Below, piece by piece: positions 32,495-40,733 of a stretch of 64,000 nt of DNA; position 1 is the stretch's first letter, and the number at the start of each line of letters is the position of its first letter. Under the pieces are notes generated by a model. The model was given only the letters and a program-made list of their open reading frames with translations. It made no database searches and had not been told where the DNA came from. A program made the position numbers and the translations under genes. This DNA is from Nocardia transvalensis NBRC 15921 (lineage in GTDB: Bacteria; Actinomycetota; Actinomycetes; Mycobacteriales; Mycobacteriaceae). The stretch is taken from NCBI RefSeq assembly GCF_000308875.1, contig NZ_BAGL01000002.1, forward strand, positions 124,001 to 188,000. The letters are read 5' to 3'.

Positions 32495-34381
32495 TCAGCG
32501 ATCGTAGGAGGCGACGCCGATCGGGCCCGCGCCGAGGCACAGCTCGAGACCCGGTGTGCGCGAGGCGATACGCACGGTGGAGCCGCCGCCGACCAGGCGG
32601 ACGAACGCCGTGTGCAATCCGGCCCGGACGGGGACCGAGACGGCCGTGCCGTGTTCGAGCCCGACGACGAGGCGGCCGTCGCGGTCGGCGAAGTAGTTGA
32701 GCTGGGCGGTCCAGCCGTTGTCGAGCATCGGGCCGTCGAGGGAAATTTCGGCCAGCGACTCGCCGATGCGATAGCCGCATCCGGGTTCCGGGCCCGGGGG
32801 GATGCCACGGTTCCACCAGACCTGAGCCGGGACGATCACGCCGGTGTCGGTGATCATGCGCAGCTCCGGCGTCGAATCCGCGAACGCGTGCGGCGCGATC
32901 GGGGCCAGCACCGCGCTGCTCATATTCCGCGGATACGCCAGCGGCGTCAGCACCTCCCAGGGCACCTCCTGGTCCAGCAGCGGCGGCCCGCCCGCATCCA
33001 GCCCCTCTCGCACGTTCGTGAGGTACGTCCGAGTCGGGCTCAGCGCCCACAACCGCGTGAAACCGCCGGTGGACCACAAACTGCTCACCACGAACGCCAC
33101 GGCCAGCCCCACCACCGCGAAACCGCGACCCCGAGACCCCAGCCCCGGATTATCGAGGAAGGATGCTTTGGAGCCGTTGCGTTCGGCCCTCCGCGGGGCC
33201 CGCAGCAGCAAGGCTCCCGCGGCGGCCAGGACCACGGTGACGTCGGCCAGGTAGCGGAGGGACTGCATCAGTTCGGCGGCGGTGTCGGGGCCGCCGCGGA
33301 TCAGGACCACCGGGAGTTCGGCGGCGATCACGTAGGCCACCACCAGAATCCACACGGGGACGACTCGCAGGCGGGAGCGGATCGACAGTGCCACCGCGAG
33401 GCCCAGGGCGATCCACGACGCGACGACGGCCCAGTCCGGGGGCACCGCCCAAGGCGTGGACGGCAGCCAGCGCGCCCAGGCCCACGGGCCGCCCAGCAGG
33501 GTCGGCACGATGCCGAGGGAGGTGGCGCTGTGCAGCAGATTCCACAGGTTGCCCGGGTCGGCGCGGGCGGCGGAGGTGTCGAGCACCGTGAAGAAGACGG
33601 CGGCCCAGCAGGCCAGCACCGCGGCCGATCCCGCCCACAGCGGCGCCGCGTGCCGGGCCACGGTCCGCAGCGCGCCGGGGTCCCCGGCGACATGGTGCGC
33701 GACCGCCGCCACGGCGAACGCGACGAACGGGATCACCACGCTCTTCTCGAAGAACCCCAGCCCGACGGCGAGGACGACGGTGCCCGACAGCGCGTACCGC
33801 CGGGCGCCGGTGCGGACCAGCAACACCGCGTCCCCGATCACCCAGGCCATCGCGGCCTGCAGCGGCAACGCGTTGAGCGCCGCCGCCCACCAGGCGAAGG
33901 ACGGCAGGGACAGCGGGCAGAACAGGTAGAAGACCAGCGGCAGCAGCACCACCCAGCCGACCCGCCGCAGCCGTCCGGCCGGGTCGCGGCCGGCGGAATC
34001 CAGGACGACGAGCATGCGCAGCACCGCCACCGACGCCGCGAGTTGCAATACCAGCAGCGAGACCACCGGCCCGGTCCACACCAGCGGCGCGATCCGCGTG
34101 ACGATCCACGCCACGGCGAAGGCCAGCGGCATGAAATGCCCGTCGTGGCTGTGCAGCAACAGATCCGGCGACAGCAGCGAATACGTGCCCGACCGTCCGG
34201 CCAGGATCAGGTCGTCCCAGTAGAAGAATCCGCGCCCAGCCACCCAGCCGCGCACCGCGAGTTGAATCAGGATCAGGACGGCCGCGACGGCGATCGGCGT
34301 CACCCGCCGGATCGCGGACCCGCCGCGCGCCCGTCGCGGGACAGACTCCGGCACCGGCGCGGCGACCGGGACGACGTCCAT
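32495..34381 (-). CDS. Polytopic membrane protein, GT-C glycosyltransferase-like
   Basis: 628 residues with about ten membrane helices. The first periplasmic loop (FFYWDDLILAGRSG) carries an Asp-Asp pair, followed by LLLHSHDGHFMPL, as in many GT-C lipid-linked sugar transferases and related DUFs. A soluble C-terminal domain (about 450-628) follows the last helix. The ATG at 34381 has GGTGGGGG upstream. It may transfer sugars from a polyprenyl carrier to cell-wall glycans, but I cannot place it in a named family. The upstream neighbour is divergent. Confidence 0.75.
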   Translation of the reverse strand: MDVVPVAAPVPESVPRRARGGSAIRRVTPIAVAAVLILIQLAVRGWVAGRGFFYWDDLILAGRSGTYSLLSPDLLLHSHDGHFMPLAFAVAWIVTRIAPLVWTGPVVSLLVLQLAASVAVLRMLVVLDSAGRDPAGRLRRVGWVVLLPLVFYLFCPLSLPSFAWWAAALNALPLQAAMAWVIGDAVLLVRTGARRYALSGTVVLAVGLGFFEKSVVIPFVAFAVAAVAHHVAGDPGALRTVARHAAPLWAGSAAVLACWAAVFFTVLDTSAARADPGNLWNLLHSATSLGIVPTLLGGPWAWARWLPSTPWAVPPDWAVVASWIALGLAVALSIRSRLRVVPVWILVVAYVIAAELPVVLIRGGPDTAAELMQSLRYLADVTVVLAAAGALLLRAPRRAERNGSKASFLDNPGLGSRGRGFAVVGLAVAFVVSSLWSTGGFTRLWALSPTRTYLTNVREGLDAGGPPLLDQEVPWEVLTPLAYPRNMSSAVLAPIAPHAFADSTPELRMITDTGVIVPAQVWWNRGIPPGPEPGCGYRIGESLAEISLDGPMLDNGWTAQLNYFADRDGRLVVGLEHGTAVSVPVRAGLHTAFVRLVGGGSTVRIASRTPGLELCLGAGPIGVASYDR

Positions 34382-34574
34382 GAGCCCCCACCGTAGTGCC
34401 GCCGCCGAAGAGGCGGCGATCACGGCGAGGCACTCTTGCCTGTGTCACATTGTCACAGTTATCGTGAGCGACCTAGGTCGGGGACAGAGAGTGGCAGCCG
34501 CTGCCGCGCGTACGCAGATCCGCGGCGCGCGGAGACAGGGGACGGGTGCCTCCGATCGCGGGACAGGGTGAGCG

Positions 34575-34886
34575 ATGCCGAACCGGGTGCAGTTGACACA
34601 CGATCAGAACTGGAACCATGACGAGCGGACGGTGGTCGTCGCCGCTCCCGGCCGGTGGGCCAATCCGTTTCGCGCGGGCGCCCACCCCGGCGCCACGCGG
34701 GAGACGGTCACCCGGCAGTTCCGGGAATGGCTGCTGCACAGCGACGACCACGACGCCGCCGCCATGCGCACGGCCCTCCCCGAACTCCGGGGCAAGGATC
34801 TCGCCTGCTGGTGCGTCCCGGGCGACCCCTGCCACGGCGACGTCCTCCTCGCCCTCGCCAACGCCGAGGAAGTCCCCGGCAACTGA
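34575..34886 (+). CDS. DUF4326 protein
   Basis: A 103-residue member of DUF4326. Hallmarks are the PNRVQL start, WANPFR near 29-34 and the end motif LRGKDLACWCVPGDPCHGDVLL, where CWC...PCH looks like a metal or nucleotide site. Family members occur in phages and bacteria and are of unknown function. It is single, divergent from the GT-C-like gene, and followed immediately by a 26-bp repeat array. Confidence 0.9.
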   Translation: MPNRVQLTHDQNWNHDERTVVVAAPGRWANPFRAGAHPGATRETVTRQFREWLLHSDDHDAAAMRTALPELRGKDLACWCVPGDPCHGDVLLALANAEEVPGN

Positions 34887-34890
34887 AAAA

Positions 34891-35147
34891 GCGTTGCCGG
34901 GGAAGTGTTCGCGGAGCGTTGCCGGGGAACAGTTCGGGGAACTTTGCCGCGGAACGAGTTCGTAGAGCGTCCCCGCGGAACCAGTTCGCAGAGCGTCGCC
35001 GCGGAACCAGTTCGCAGAGCGTCCCCGCAGAACCAGTTCGCAGAGCGTCCCCGCAGAACCAGTTCGTAGAGCGTCGCCGGGAAGGAAATTCCTGGCGCTT
35101 GCCGGGGAACGGGTTTGTGGAGCGTTGCCGTGGGACCGTTTCGGGGG
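34891..35147. repeat. Degenerate 24-27-bp tandem repeats, about ten units
   Basis: Units start near 34891, 34916, 34941, 34967, 34993, 35019, 35045, 35071, 35095 and 35122, most with core GCG-T-GCCG-GGAA-CAGTTCG and a 26-bp period. The middle units are almost identical. The array starts 4 bp after the DUF4326 stop and runs nearly to the crotonase-family stop. Period and core (GCGTTGCCGGGGAA) resemble the array at 28.9 kb. No spacers. Confidence 0.8.
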
Positions 35148-35168
35148 CGGTTCGAGGGGTCGCTGGGG

Positions 35169-35954
35169 TCAGTGGAATTTCGGGGTGCGTTTGCCGAGGA
35201 AGGCGGTGATGCCCTCTTGGCCGTCGGGGGAGTCGGCGCAGTGGGAGATGAAGGAGGATTCGCGGGCCAGTTGTTCCTCGAGGGTGTGGCTGGAGCTGAC
35301 GAGGAGGAGTTTCTTCACGTTGGCGTTGGAGAGTTTGGGACCGGCGGCGAAGCGCTCGGCCAGTTCGTCGACCGTGCTGCCGAGTTCGGCGTCGGGGACC
35401 ACGCGGTGGACCAGGCCCCAGTCGAGGGCCTCGCCGGCCGAGAGCGCGCGGTTGTTCAGCATGAGGTCCTGGGTGCGGCGCAGGCCGATCAGGCGGGGCA
35501 GGTAGTAGGAGGCGCCGCCGTCGGGGCTGAGCCCGGCGCGGGTGTAGGCCATGGTGAACGAGGCCGATTCGCCGGCGATCACCAGATCACCCACGACCGC
35601 GAGGCTGAAGCCCGCGCCGGCGGCGATGCCGTTCACGGCGATGATCAGCAGCGCGTCCATCCGGGCGAACGACGAGATCGCCTCGTGCAGACTGTCGGCG
35701 AGGTTCTTGACGTACGTTCCGGCACTGCCGTCCTGTGCCGCCATCGCCTTCAGATCGCCACCGGCGGAGAAGAACTTTCCCGCACCCGTCAGCGTGACCA
35801 CCTTGAGTGCGGGATCGTCGGCGCACCGGCTCGCCAGCTGCGCGAGTTCGCGGCCGAGCACATGATCGATGCCGTTGGCGGCGGTCGGCCGGTTCAGGGT
35901 GATGCGGGCGATGCTGCCGCTCTGTTCGAACTGCAGCGTCTCGTACTCGGTCAT
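35169..35954 (-). CDS. Crotonase-family enoyl-CoA hydratase/isomerase
   Basis: A 261-residue crotonase fold with the oxyanion segments FSAGGDLKAM (62-71) and GIAAGAGFSLA (109-119). The hydratase glutamates are absent: the first position is Ser117. The second lies in an isomerase-type GLSPDGG motif with Asp145, as in PaaG-like isomerases. It is therefore more likely an enoyl-CoA isomerase or another crotonase activity than a classic hydratase. The start has GGAAGG upstream. It is on its own, downstream of dinB on the same strand. Confidence 0.88.
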   Translation of the reverse strand: MTEYETLQFEQSGSIARITLNRPTAANGIDHVLGRELAQLASRCADDPALKVVTLTGAGKFFSAGGDLKAMAAQDGSAGTYVKNLADSLHEAISSFARMDALLIIAVNGIAAGAGFSLAVVGDLVIAGESASFTMAYTRAGLSPDGGASYYLPRLIGLRRTQDLMLNNRALSAGEALDWGLVHRVVPDAELGSTVDELAERFAAGPKLSNANVKKLLLVSSSHTLEEQLARESSFISHCADSPDGQEGITAFLGKRTPKFH

Positions 35955-36033
35955 GCGTTGCCTTCCGTGGAGAGTTCTATTCTCTGATCTTGCCGCACGG
36001 ACTGGATCGAAACGGATGCCAGGTCAACCGGGC

Positions 36034-37107
36034 TCACTGCGGCACCAGCTCGAGGCGGACGCCCAGCAACCGGATCGGGCGGTCGAGGTCGAAGCGGTCG
36101 AGCACCTGCAGGGCGGCCTGCACGATCTCGTCGACATCGGTCGTGGGTGCGGGCAGCTTGCGCTGCTTGGTACGGGTGTAGAAGGTGTTGCTGCGCACGG
36201 TGACCCCGACGCGGTGGGTGACGCGACCGGCGGCGGCCATCTCCTCGGCGACCTCGGCGGCGAGCCGGGCGACCTGGGCGTCGATCTCGGCGCGCTCGGT
36301 GAGATCGTGCGGGAAGGTCTCGGACTTGCTGCGGCCCACGGGAATCCGCGGCTCGGTCACCACGTCGGTATCGCCGCGGCCGTGGCCCAGGAGCCACAGG
36401 TAGGGCCCGGTACTCGGCCCGAATTCGGCGGCGAGCGTGGCGCGATCGGCCGCGGCGAGCTGCGCGACCGTCTCGATGCCCAGATCCGCCAGCCGTTTCG
36501 CGATCCGCGCGCCGATACCCCACAGCGCGCTGGTCGGCCGGTGCGCCATCAGCTCGGTCCAGTTCGCGGCGGTGAGTTCGAACAGGCCGGTGCCCGACGC
36601 CTCGGCGTCGTCCTTGCCGACCGTCTTGGCGAATCCGGTCGCGAGTTTGGCCCGCAGCTTGTTGTCGCCGATCCCGATCGAGCAGGTCAGGTCCAGTTCG
36701 GCGATGGCGCCGCGGATCTCGCGCGCCAGCCGCCACGGATCGTCGGTCTCGGCGGCCAGGAACGCCTCGTCCCAGCCGAGCACCTCCACGCGCACCGGGA
36801 ACGTGCGCAACAGGTCCATGACCTCCTCCGACGCCTCCTCGTAGGTGGTCATGTCCAGCGGCAGGAACACCCCCTCCGGACATTTGCGGGCCGCGGCGCG
36901 CAGCGGCATCCCGGCCCGCACCCCGAACGCCCGCGCCGGATACGAGGCGCAGGTCACCACCTTGCGGGGTTCGGCCGGATCGCCGTTGCCACCGACGATG
37001 ACCGGCCGCCCGCGCAGGTCCGGGTGTCGGCGGAATTCCACCGCGGCCTGGAACTGGTCGAGGTCCACGTGCAGCAGGCTGGTCCGCGGCGCGGCGCTGT
37101 CGGCCAT
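36034..37107 (-). CDS. dinB: DNA polymerase IV, DinB2 type
   Basis: A 357-residue Y-family polymerase. Catalytic carboxylates are in HVDLDQFQ (D15) and GWDEAFL (D113/E114). PVIVGG and VTCASYPARAFGVRAGM are typical of mycobacterial DinB2. The steric-gate residue, Phe or Tyr in most DinB proteins, is Gln20 here; in Mycobacterium smegmatis DinB2 this position is Leu, and that enzyme uses ribonucleotides readily. No beta-clamp-binding tail is obvious after QLELVPQ-type ends. The start at 37107 fits the family; upstream codons are not homologous. Translesion or ribonucleotide-tolerant synthesis is likely. Confidence 0.93.
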   Translation of the reverse strand: MADSAAPRTSLLHVDLDQFQAAVEFRRHPDLRGRPVIVGGNGDPAEPRKVVTCASYPARAFGVRAGMPLRAAARKCPEGVFLPLDMTTYEEASEEVMDLLRTFPVRVEVLGWDEAFLAAETDDPWRLAREIRGAIAELDLTCSIGIGDNKLRAKLATGFAKTVGKDDAEASGTGLFELTAANWTELMAHRPTSALWGIGARIAKRLADLGIETVAQLAAADRATLAAEFGPSTGPYLWLLGHGRGDTDVVTEPRIPVGRSKSETFPHDLTERAEIDAQVARLAAEVAEEMAAAGRVTHRVGVTVRSNTFYTRTKQRKLPAPTTDVDEIVQAALQVLDRFDLDRPIRLLGVRLELVPQ

Positions 37108-37240
37108 GCGCGTGGGCCTAGGCGATCGGCGATCGTGTCGGGTCCATACCGGAGATTGTCCCCCTCGGTCGGAAAACGTACCGGAGACGACGCCTCCCGC
37201 CCGGTCGTAGGATTTTCCCGAAACGACCGAGGGGACGATC

Positions 37241-37858
37241 ATGACCGACGCCGAGGACCAGCGGGCCGCGCCGCCCGCGGTCCGCATCGCCGACGCCGAA
37301 CGCGAGACCGTGGCGCGGCAGTTACAGCTCGCGGTGCAGCAGGGACAGCTGGATCTGGCCGAGGTGGACCGGCGGTTGGCCGCGGTCTACTCGGTGGGCA
37401 CGCCCGGCGAGCTGACCGCGCTCACGGCCGATCTGCCCGTCGCCGCGGCCGCGCGCGAACCGCTCGAACTGCGGACCGGCAGCGGGTCACTGAGTAAGAA
37501 CGGGTCCTGGATGGTCCCGGCCGAGATCACCGCCGAGACGGGTTCGGGCAGTATCCGCCTCGATTTCACCGAGGCGATGTGCCCCCACGCCGAGGTGACG
37601 GTGCATGTGTCCGTCCGCGCGGGCAGCGTCCGGCTGATCGTGCCGCGCGGCTGGCAGGTGGACCTGGATCGGGTGCGGATCGGCAGCGGCAGCGTGAAGA
37701 ACGCGGTCACCGAGCCGCCCCTGCCCGGATATCCCCGGATAAAGATCGACGGGCAGATCGGTGCGGGGTCGGTGCGGGCGATGTATCCCCAGCCTCCGCG
37801 TCCGCCACGACGGTCGTTCTGGGCCTGGCTGCTGCGCCGGCCCCGCCCGGTCGGATAG
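37241..37858 (+). CDS. DUF1707 domain protein
   Basis: 205 residues. The DUF1707 SHOCT-like domain (about 13-67: VRIADAERETVARQLQLAV, then GQLDLAEVDRRLAAVYSVGT) is followed by a beta-helix-like DUF4097/DUF2154-type region (about 80-175, repeated GSGSI/GSVR). A proline-rich basic end follows. There is no membrane helix. Many actinobacterial members bind proteins or sit near membrane regulators. The ATG follows GAGGGGACGATC. Function is unknown. Confidence 0.9.
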   Translation: MTDAEDQRAAPPAVRIADAERETVARQLQLAVQQGQLDLAEVDRRLAAVYSVGTPGELTALTADLPVAAAAREPLELRTGSGSLSKNGSWMVPAEITAETGSGSIRLDFTEAMCPHAEVTVHVSVRAGSVRLIVPRGWQVDLDRVRIGSGSVKNAVTEPPLPGYPRIKIDGQIGAGSVRAMYPQPPRPPRRSFWAWLLRRPRPVG

Positions 37859-37906
37859 GGAGTTCACCGCCCGGTGCGCGGCGGTGGCTCTTGCATGTCC
37901 GCCGGA

Positions 37907-37923
37907 ACAGAATATTATTCTGT
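37907..37923. promoter_or_regulatory. TetR operator at the start of the TetR/thioesterase operon
   Basis: ACAGAAT-ATT-ATTCTGT, perfect 7-bp arms, ending 3 bp before the TetR ATG. A bound repressor would cover the start codon region, so this is a likely autoregulatory site. The motif is AT-rich against a GC-rich background. Confidence 0.65.
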
Positions 37924-37925
37924 CT

Positions 37926-38507
37926 ATGAAGATCAGGGATCGGTTGCTGCTGGCGGCCGAACGGCAGTTCGCCGAGCACGGCGCGCTCGACACGACCCTG
38001 ACCCAGATCCGCGATGCCGCCGGGGCGAGCGTGGGCGCGCTGTATCACCACTTCCCCGACAAGGCCGAGCTGTATCGCCAGGTGTGGGCCCTGGCGCTGG
38101 CCGACTATCAGCGCCACTTCTGGGAGGTGGTCGGCGACAGCGCCGACGCCCGCGCCGGAATCACCGGCGGCGTGGTCGCGCACCTGCGCTGGGTGACCGA
38201 GAACCGGGACCGCGCAAAGGTTCTCACCTCCGCCCGGCCGCCGGGGGTGCGCGACAGCGACGACAACCGAGCATTCCTCCGCGACGTGGCCCGCTGGTGG
38301 CGCACCCACGCGGGGTACGGCGTCGTCCGCGACCTCGAATTCGATCTGGTCTACGCCCTCTGGCTGGGGCCCGCGCAGGAATACGCGCGGCACTGGCTCG
38401 TCGGCGAGATCCGCACCGCACCCACCGAGGTGGCGCAGGAGCTGGCCGACGCGGCCTGGCGATCGCTGCGCACGCCCCCGTCCGACGATCCCGGAGCCGC
38501 CCGATGA
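37926..38507 (+). CDS. TetR-family transcriptional regulator
   Basis: 193 residues with a helix-turn-helix at about 4-48 (RLLLAAERQFAEHGALDTTL, then GASVGALYHHFPDKAELY) and a TetR_C ligand domain. Its stop overlaps the thioesterase start (ATGA), so the two are coexpressed and probably autoregulated through the palindrome just before the ATG. A fatty-acid or aromatic acyl-CoA ligand is a reasonable guess. Confidence 0.92.
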   Translation: MKIRDRLLLAAERQFAEHGALDTTLTQIRDAAGASVGALYHHFPDKAELYRQVWALALADYQRHFWEVVGDSADARAGITGGVVAHLRWVTENRDRAKVLTSARPPGVRDSDDNRAFLRDVARWWRTHAGYGVVRDLEFDLVYALWLGPAQEYARHWLVGEIRTAPTEVAQELADAAWRSLRTPPSDDPGAAR

Positions 38508-38941
38508 CCACCGTCCTCGATCTCGACACCGCCCGCGAAGTCCTTGCCGCGCAGCCGTTCAGCGAGCTGATCGGCGCCGAACTCGCCGCCTACGGCGAGG
38601 ACGGGGTCACACTGGTGATCCCCGTCCGCCCGGAGCTGGGACAGCAGTTCGGCTATGTGCACGGCGGCGTCCTCGCCTACGCCGCCGACAACGCGCTGAC
38701 CTACGCCGCGGCGCTCGCGCTCGGGCCCAACGTGCTCACCGGCGGCTTCACCATCACCTATCTGCGACCGGCCGCCGGTGTCCGGCTGCGCGCCGAGGCA
38801 CAGGTCACCGGGGCCACCCGGCGACAGGCGGTGTGCCGGTGCGAGATCCACGCCGAGGACGAGCACGGCGGGTCGGTTCTCGTCGCCGTCGCCCAGGGCA
38901 CCACCCGCGCGGTCGAGCGCGACCTGAGCAACGGCGGCTGA
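38504..38941 (+). CDS. PaaI-type hotdog thioesterase
   Basis: A 145-residue hotdog-fold protein with the PaaI signature GYVHGGVLAYAADNALTYAA (about 46-65) carrying the catalytic HGG and a nearby Asp. It hydrolyses acyl- or aryl-CoA thioesters. It overlaps the TetR gene by 4 bp and abuts the convergent flavin monooxygenase gene (no gap). Confidence 0.9.
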   Translation: MTTVLDLDTAREVLAAQPFSELIGAELAAYGEDGVTLVIPVRPELGQQFGYVHGGVLAYAADNALTYAAALALGPNVLTGGFTITYLRPAAGVRLRAEAQVTGATRRQAVCRCEIHAEDEHGGSVLVAVAQGTTRAVERDLSNGG

Positions 38942-40543
38942 CTAGGACGCGTGCCGCGACGACCGCGCCTCGCGGCCGGTGATCGACCGCAGCGTGGCGG
39001 TCAGGGTCGCGGGGGTCAGGCCGGTGTCGGAGCGGGCGGCGACGTGCATATCCGGGCGCACCAGCAGCGCCCCGCCCTCGGGCAGCCAGGTGGCGATGCC
39101 CCAGGGTTCGGCGGGCAGGGCGTGGACCGCGATCTCGATGCCGGTGTCGCGCAGGGCCCGTGCGGCCGCATCGCGCCACGCGGCCGAGGTGCCGACGACC
39201 AGCAGGGCGAACCCCGGCCCGCACAGATCCAGCGTCGAGACGGATTCGGCGGCATCGATCCACAGGTGCGGCAGGCGCGTTCCGGGCTGACCGGCGAGCC
39301 GGTCCACGTGCGGGCGGCCGGTGGCGGTGCCGCACACCGCGTTCGACGCGTAGCGGAAGCGGGTCATCACCGCGCCGGGGTCCAGCTGCCGGGCCAGGTC
39401 GTCCGCATTGTCACCGGTCGCGATGCGGTAGCGGGTGCGGAAGTCGGCGCCCAGCCGCGACTGTTCGACGGCGACCGTCGCGCGCGCCCGCCGCTCCGCC
39501 GCATAGGTGTCCAGCAGCGCCGGTCCGGCCGTGCCCGCCAGTACCGCGGCGAGTTTCCACGCCAGGTTGTGGACATCCGCGATACCGGTGTTCCCGCCGA
39601 AGCCGCCCCAGGGCGCGTGCCGGTGCGCCGCGTCGCCGGCGAGGAAGATCCGGTCGCGGCGATACTCGTCGGCCACGAAAGTCCCGGTGTCCCAGGCACT
39701 GCGGGCCAGAACCTCGACCGGGATATCGTGCTCGCCGATCATGGCCCGGATCAGGTCCACGCAGCGCTCGTCCGGATAGTCGCGCGGCGATTCGGCGGCC
39801 GGGTCGTATTCGATGTGGAAGGACCACTCGTCGGTGTTGTTCTTGGTCAGGACGAGCCCGCGCACCCGGTCGTTCACGATCTCGCACTGGCTGAAGGACC
39901 GCCCGCCGAGCACACCGGTCAGGTCCACGCGGCAGAAGGCGTTGAGGTAGTGGTGGGTCGGCGGCAGCTCCGCGCCGGGGATGCCGAGCGCGCGGCGGAT
40001 CGGGCTGCCCGCGCCGTCGGCGGCGATCAGGTAGTCGGCCCGCACCCGCGTCACCGAGCCGCTCTCGTCGCGCAGGGTCGCCGTGACGCCCGCCGCGTCA
40101 CCGTCGAAGTCGACGAGTTCGACGCCGAACCGCAGATCGCCGCCGCGCTCGCGGGCCAGATCGGCGAGCACCGGCTCGAGCAGCACCTGGGGCAGGAAGA
40201 GGAAGCGGGCGGGGCTCGGATCGCCCTTCATCATCGCGAGCATGCTGGGCGGGAGTTCCAGCGCGGTGGCCGTGCGCAGCGAATCGCCTTCCCACGCACC
40301 GCCGAAACCGCCCGCGCGCAAGGCGGTCGACGCGGCCCGCTGGACGGGTTCCTCGATCCCGATCTGCCGGTACAGCTCGGCGGTGCGCACATGCATGCCG
40401 CGCGACCGCGGCAACACCGAGGCGCCGGCACGCCGCTCGACCAGAACGTAGGGAATATCGTGATATTCGAGGAACAGGGCCGCCGAGAGCCCGACCAGGC
40501 CGCCACCGACGACCAGCACCGGTATCTGCTGTACGGAAGTCAT
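38942..40543 (-). CDS. FAD-dependent aromatic monooxygenase
   Basis: A 533-residue class A flavoprotein hydroxylase. The Rossmann motif is VVGGGLVGLSAALFLE near 10-25, the DG segment is YLIAADGAGSPIRRALG, and the FAD ribityl motif is GDAAHRHAPWGGFGG. A C-terminal thioredoxin-like extension is present as in PheA/TetX/RdmE relatives. These enzymes hydroxylate phenolic or polyketide rings with NAD(P)H. The ATG at 40543 gives the conserved N-terminus. No dedicated catabolic operon is visible around it. Confidence 0.9.
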   Translation of the reverse strand: MTSVQQIPVLVVGGGLVGLSAALFLEYHDIPYVLVERRAGASVLPRSRGMHVRTAELYRQIGIEEPVQRAASTALRAGGFGGAWEGDSLRTATALELPPSMLAMMKGDPSPARFLFLPQVLLEPVLADLARERGGDLRFGVELVDFDGDAAGVTATLRDESGSVTRVRADYLIAADGAGSPIRRALGIPGAELPPTHHYLNAFCRVDLTGVLGGRSFSQCEIVNDRVRGLVLTKNNTDEWSFHIEYDPAAESPRDYPDERCVDLIRAMIGEHDIPVEVLARSAWDTGTFVADEYRRDRIFLAGDAAHRHAPWGGFGGNTGIADVHNLAWKLAAVLAGTAGPALLDTYAAERRARATVAVEQSRLGADFRTRYRIATGDNADDLARQLDPGAVMTRFRYASNAVCGTATGRPHVDRLAGQPGTRLPHLWIDAAESVSTLDLCGPGFALLVVGTSAAWRDAAARALRDTGIEIAVHALPAEPWGIATWLPEGGALLVRPDMHVAARSDTGLTPATLTATLRSITGREARSSRHAS

Positions 40544-40733
40544 GATTCGATGCTGCGAGCGGATACTTGCGCCGGCCTTGCGTGACGGTGTCGTCCCGAC
40601 CTGCCCGAACGCGCCGGTGGCGGACGCCACGATTCGGCCCGTGAGAACCGGGGCATGTAGACATGCGTCCGAGTCGTTAGGTTGGGAACTCGGCAACAGA
40701 CGTGCAACAGGTCGGGGAACGAAGTGGTAGCAG

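Noticed and set aside
31400..34396. A 998-codon open frame on the plus strand
   Set aside because: It is antisense to the YhdH-type, TetR-adjacent and GT-C-like genes, has no start site or family match, and its composition (Arg/Gly/Gln/Pro-rich) is that of a GC-rich shadow frame.
28844..35147. CRISPR-like arrays
   Set aside because: Both 26-bp arrays are contiguous with no unique spacers, and there are no cas genes in the window.
34655..35209. A 184-codon plus-strand frame reading through the 26-bp repeats
   Set aside because: It overlaps DUF4326 out of frame, and its second half is only translated tandem repeat. No own start signal.
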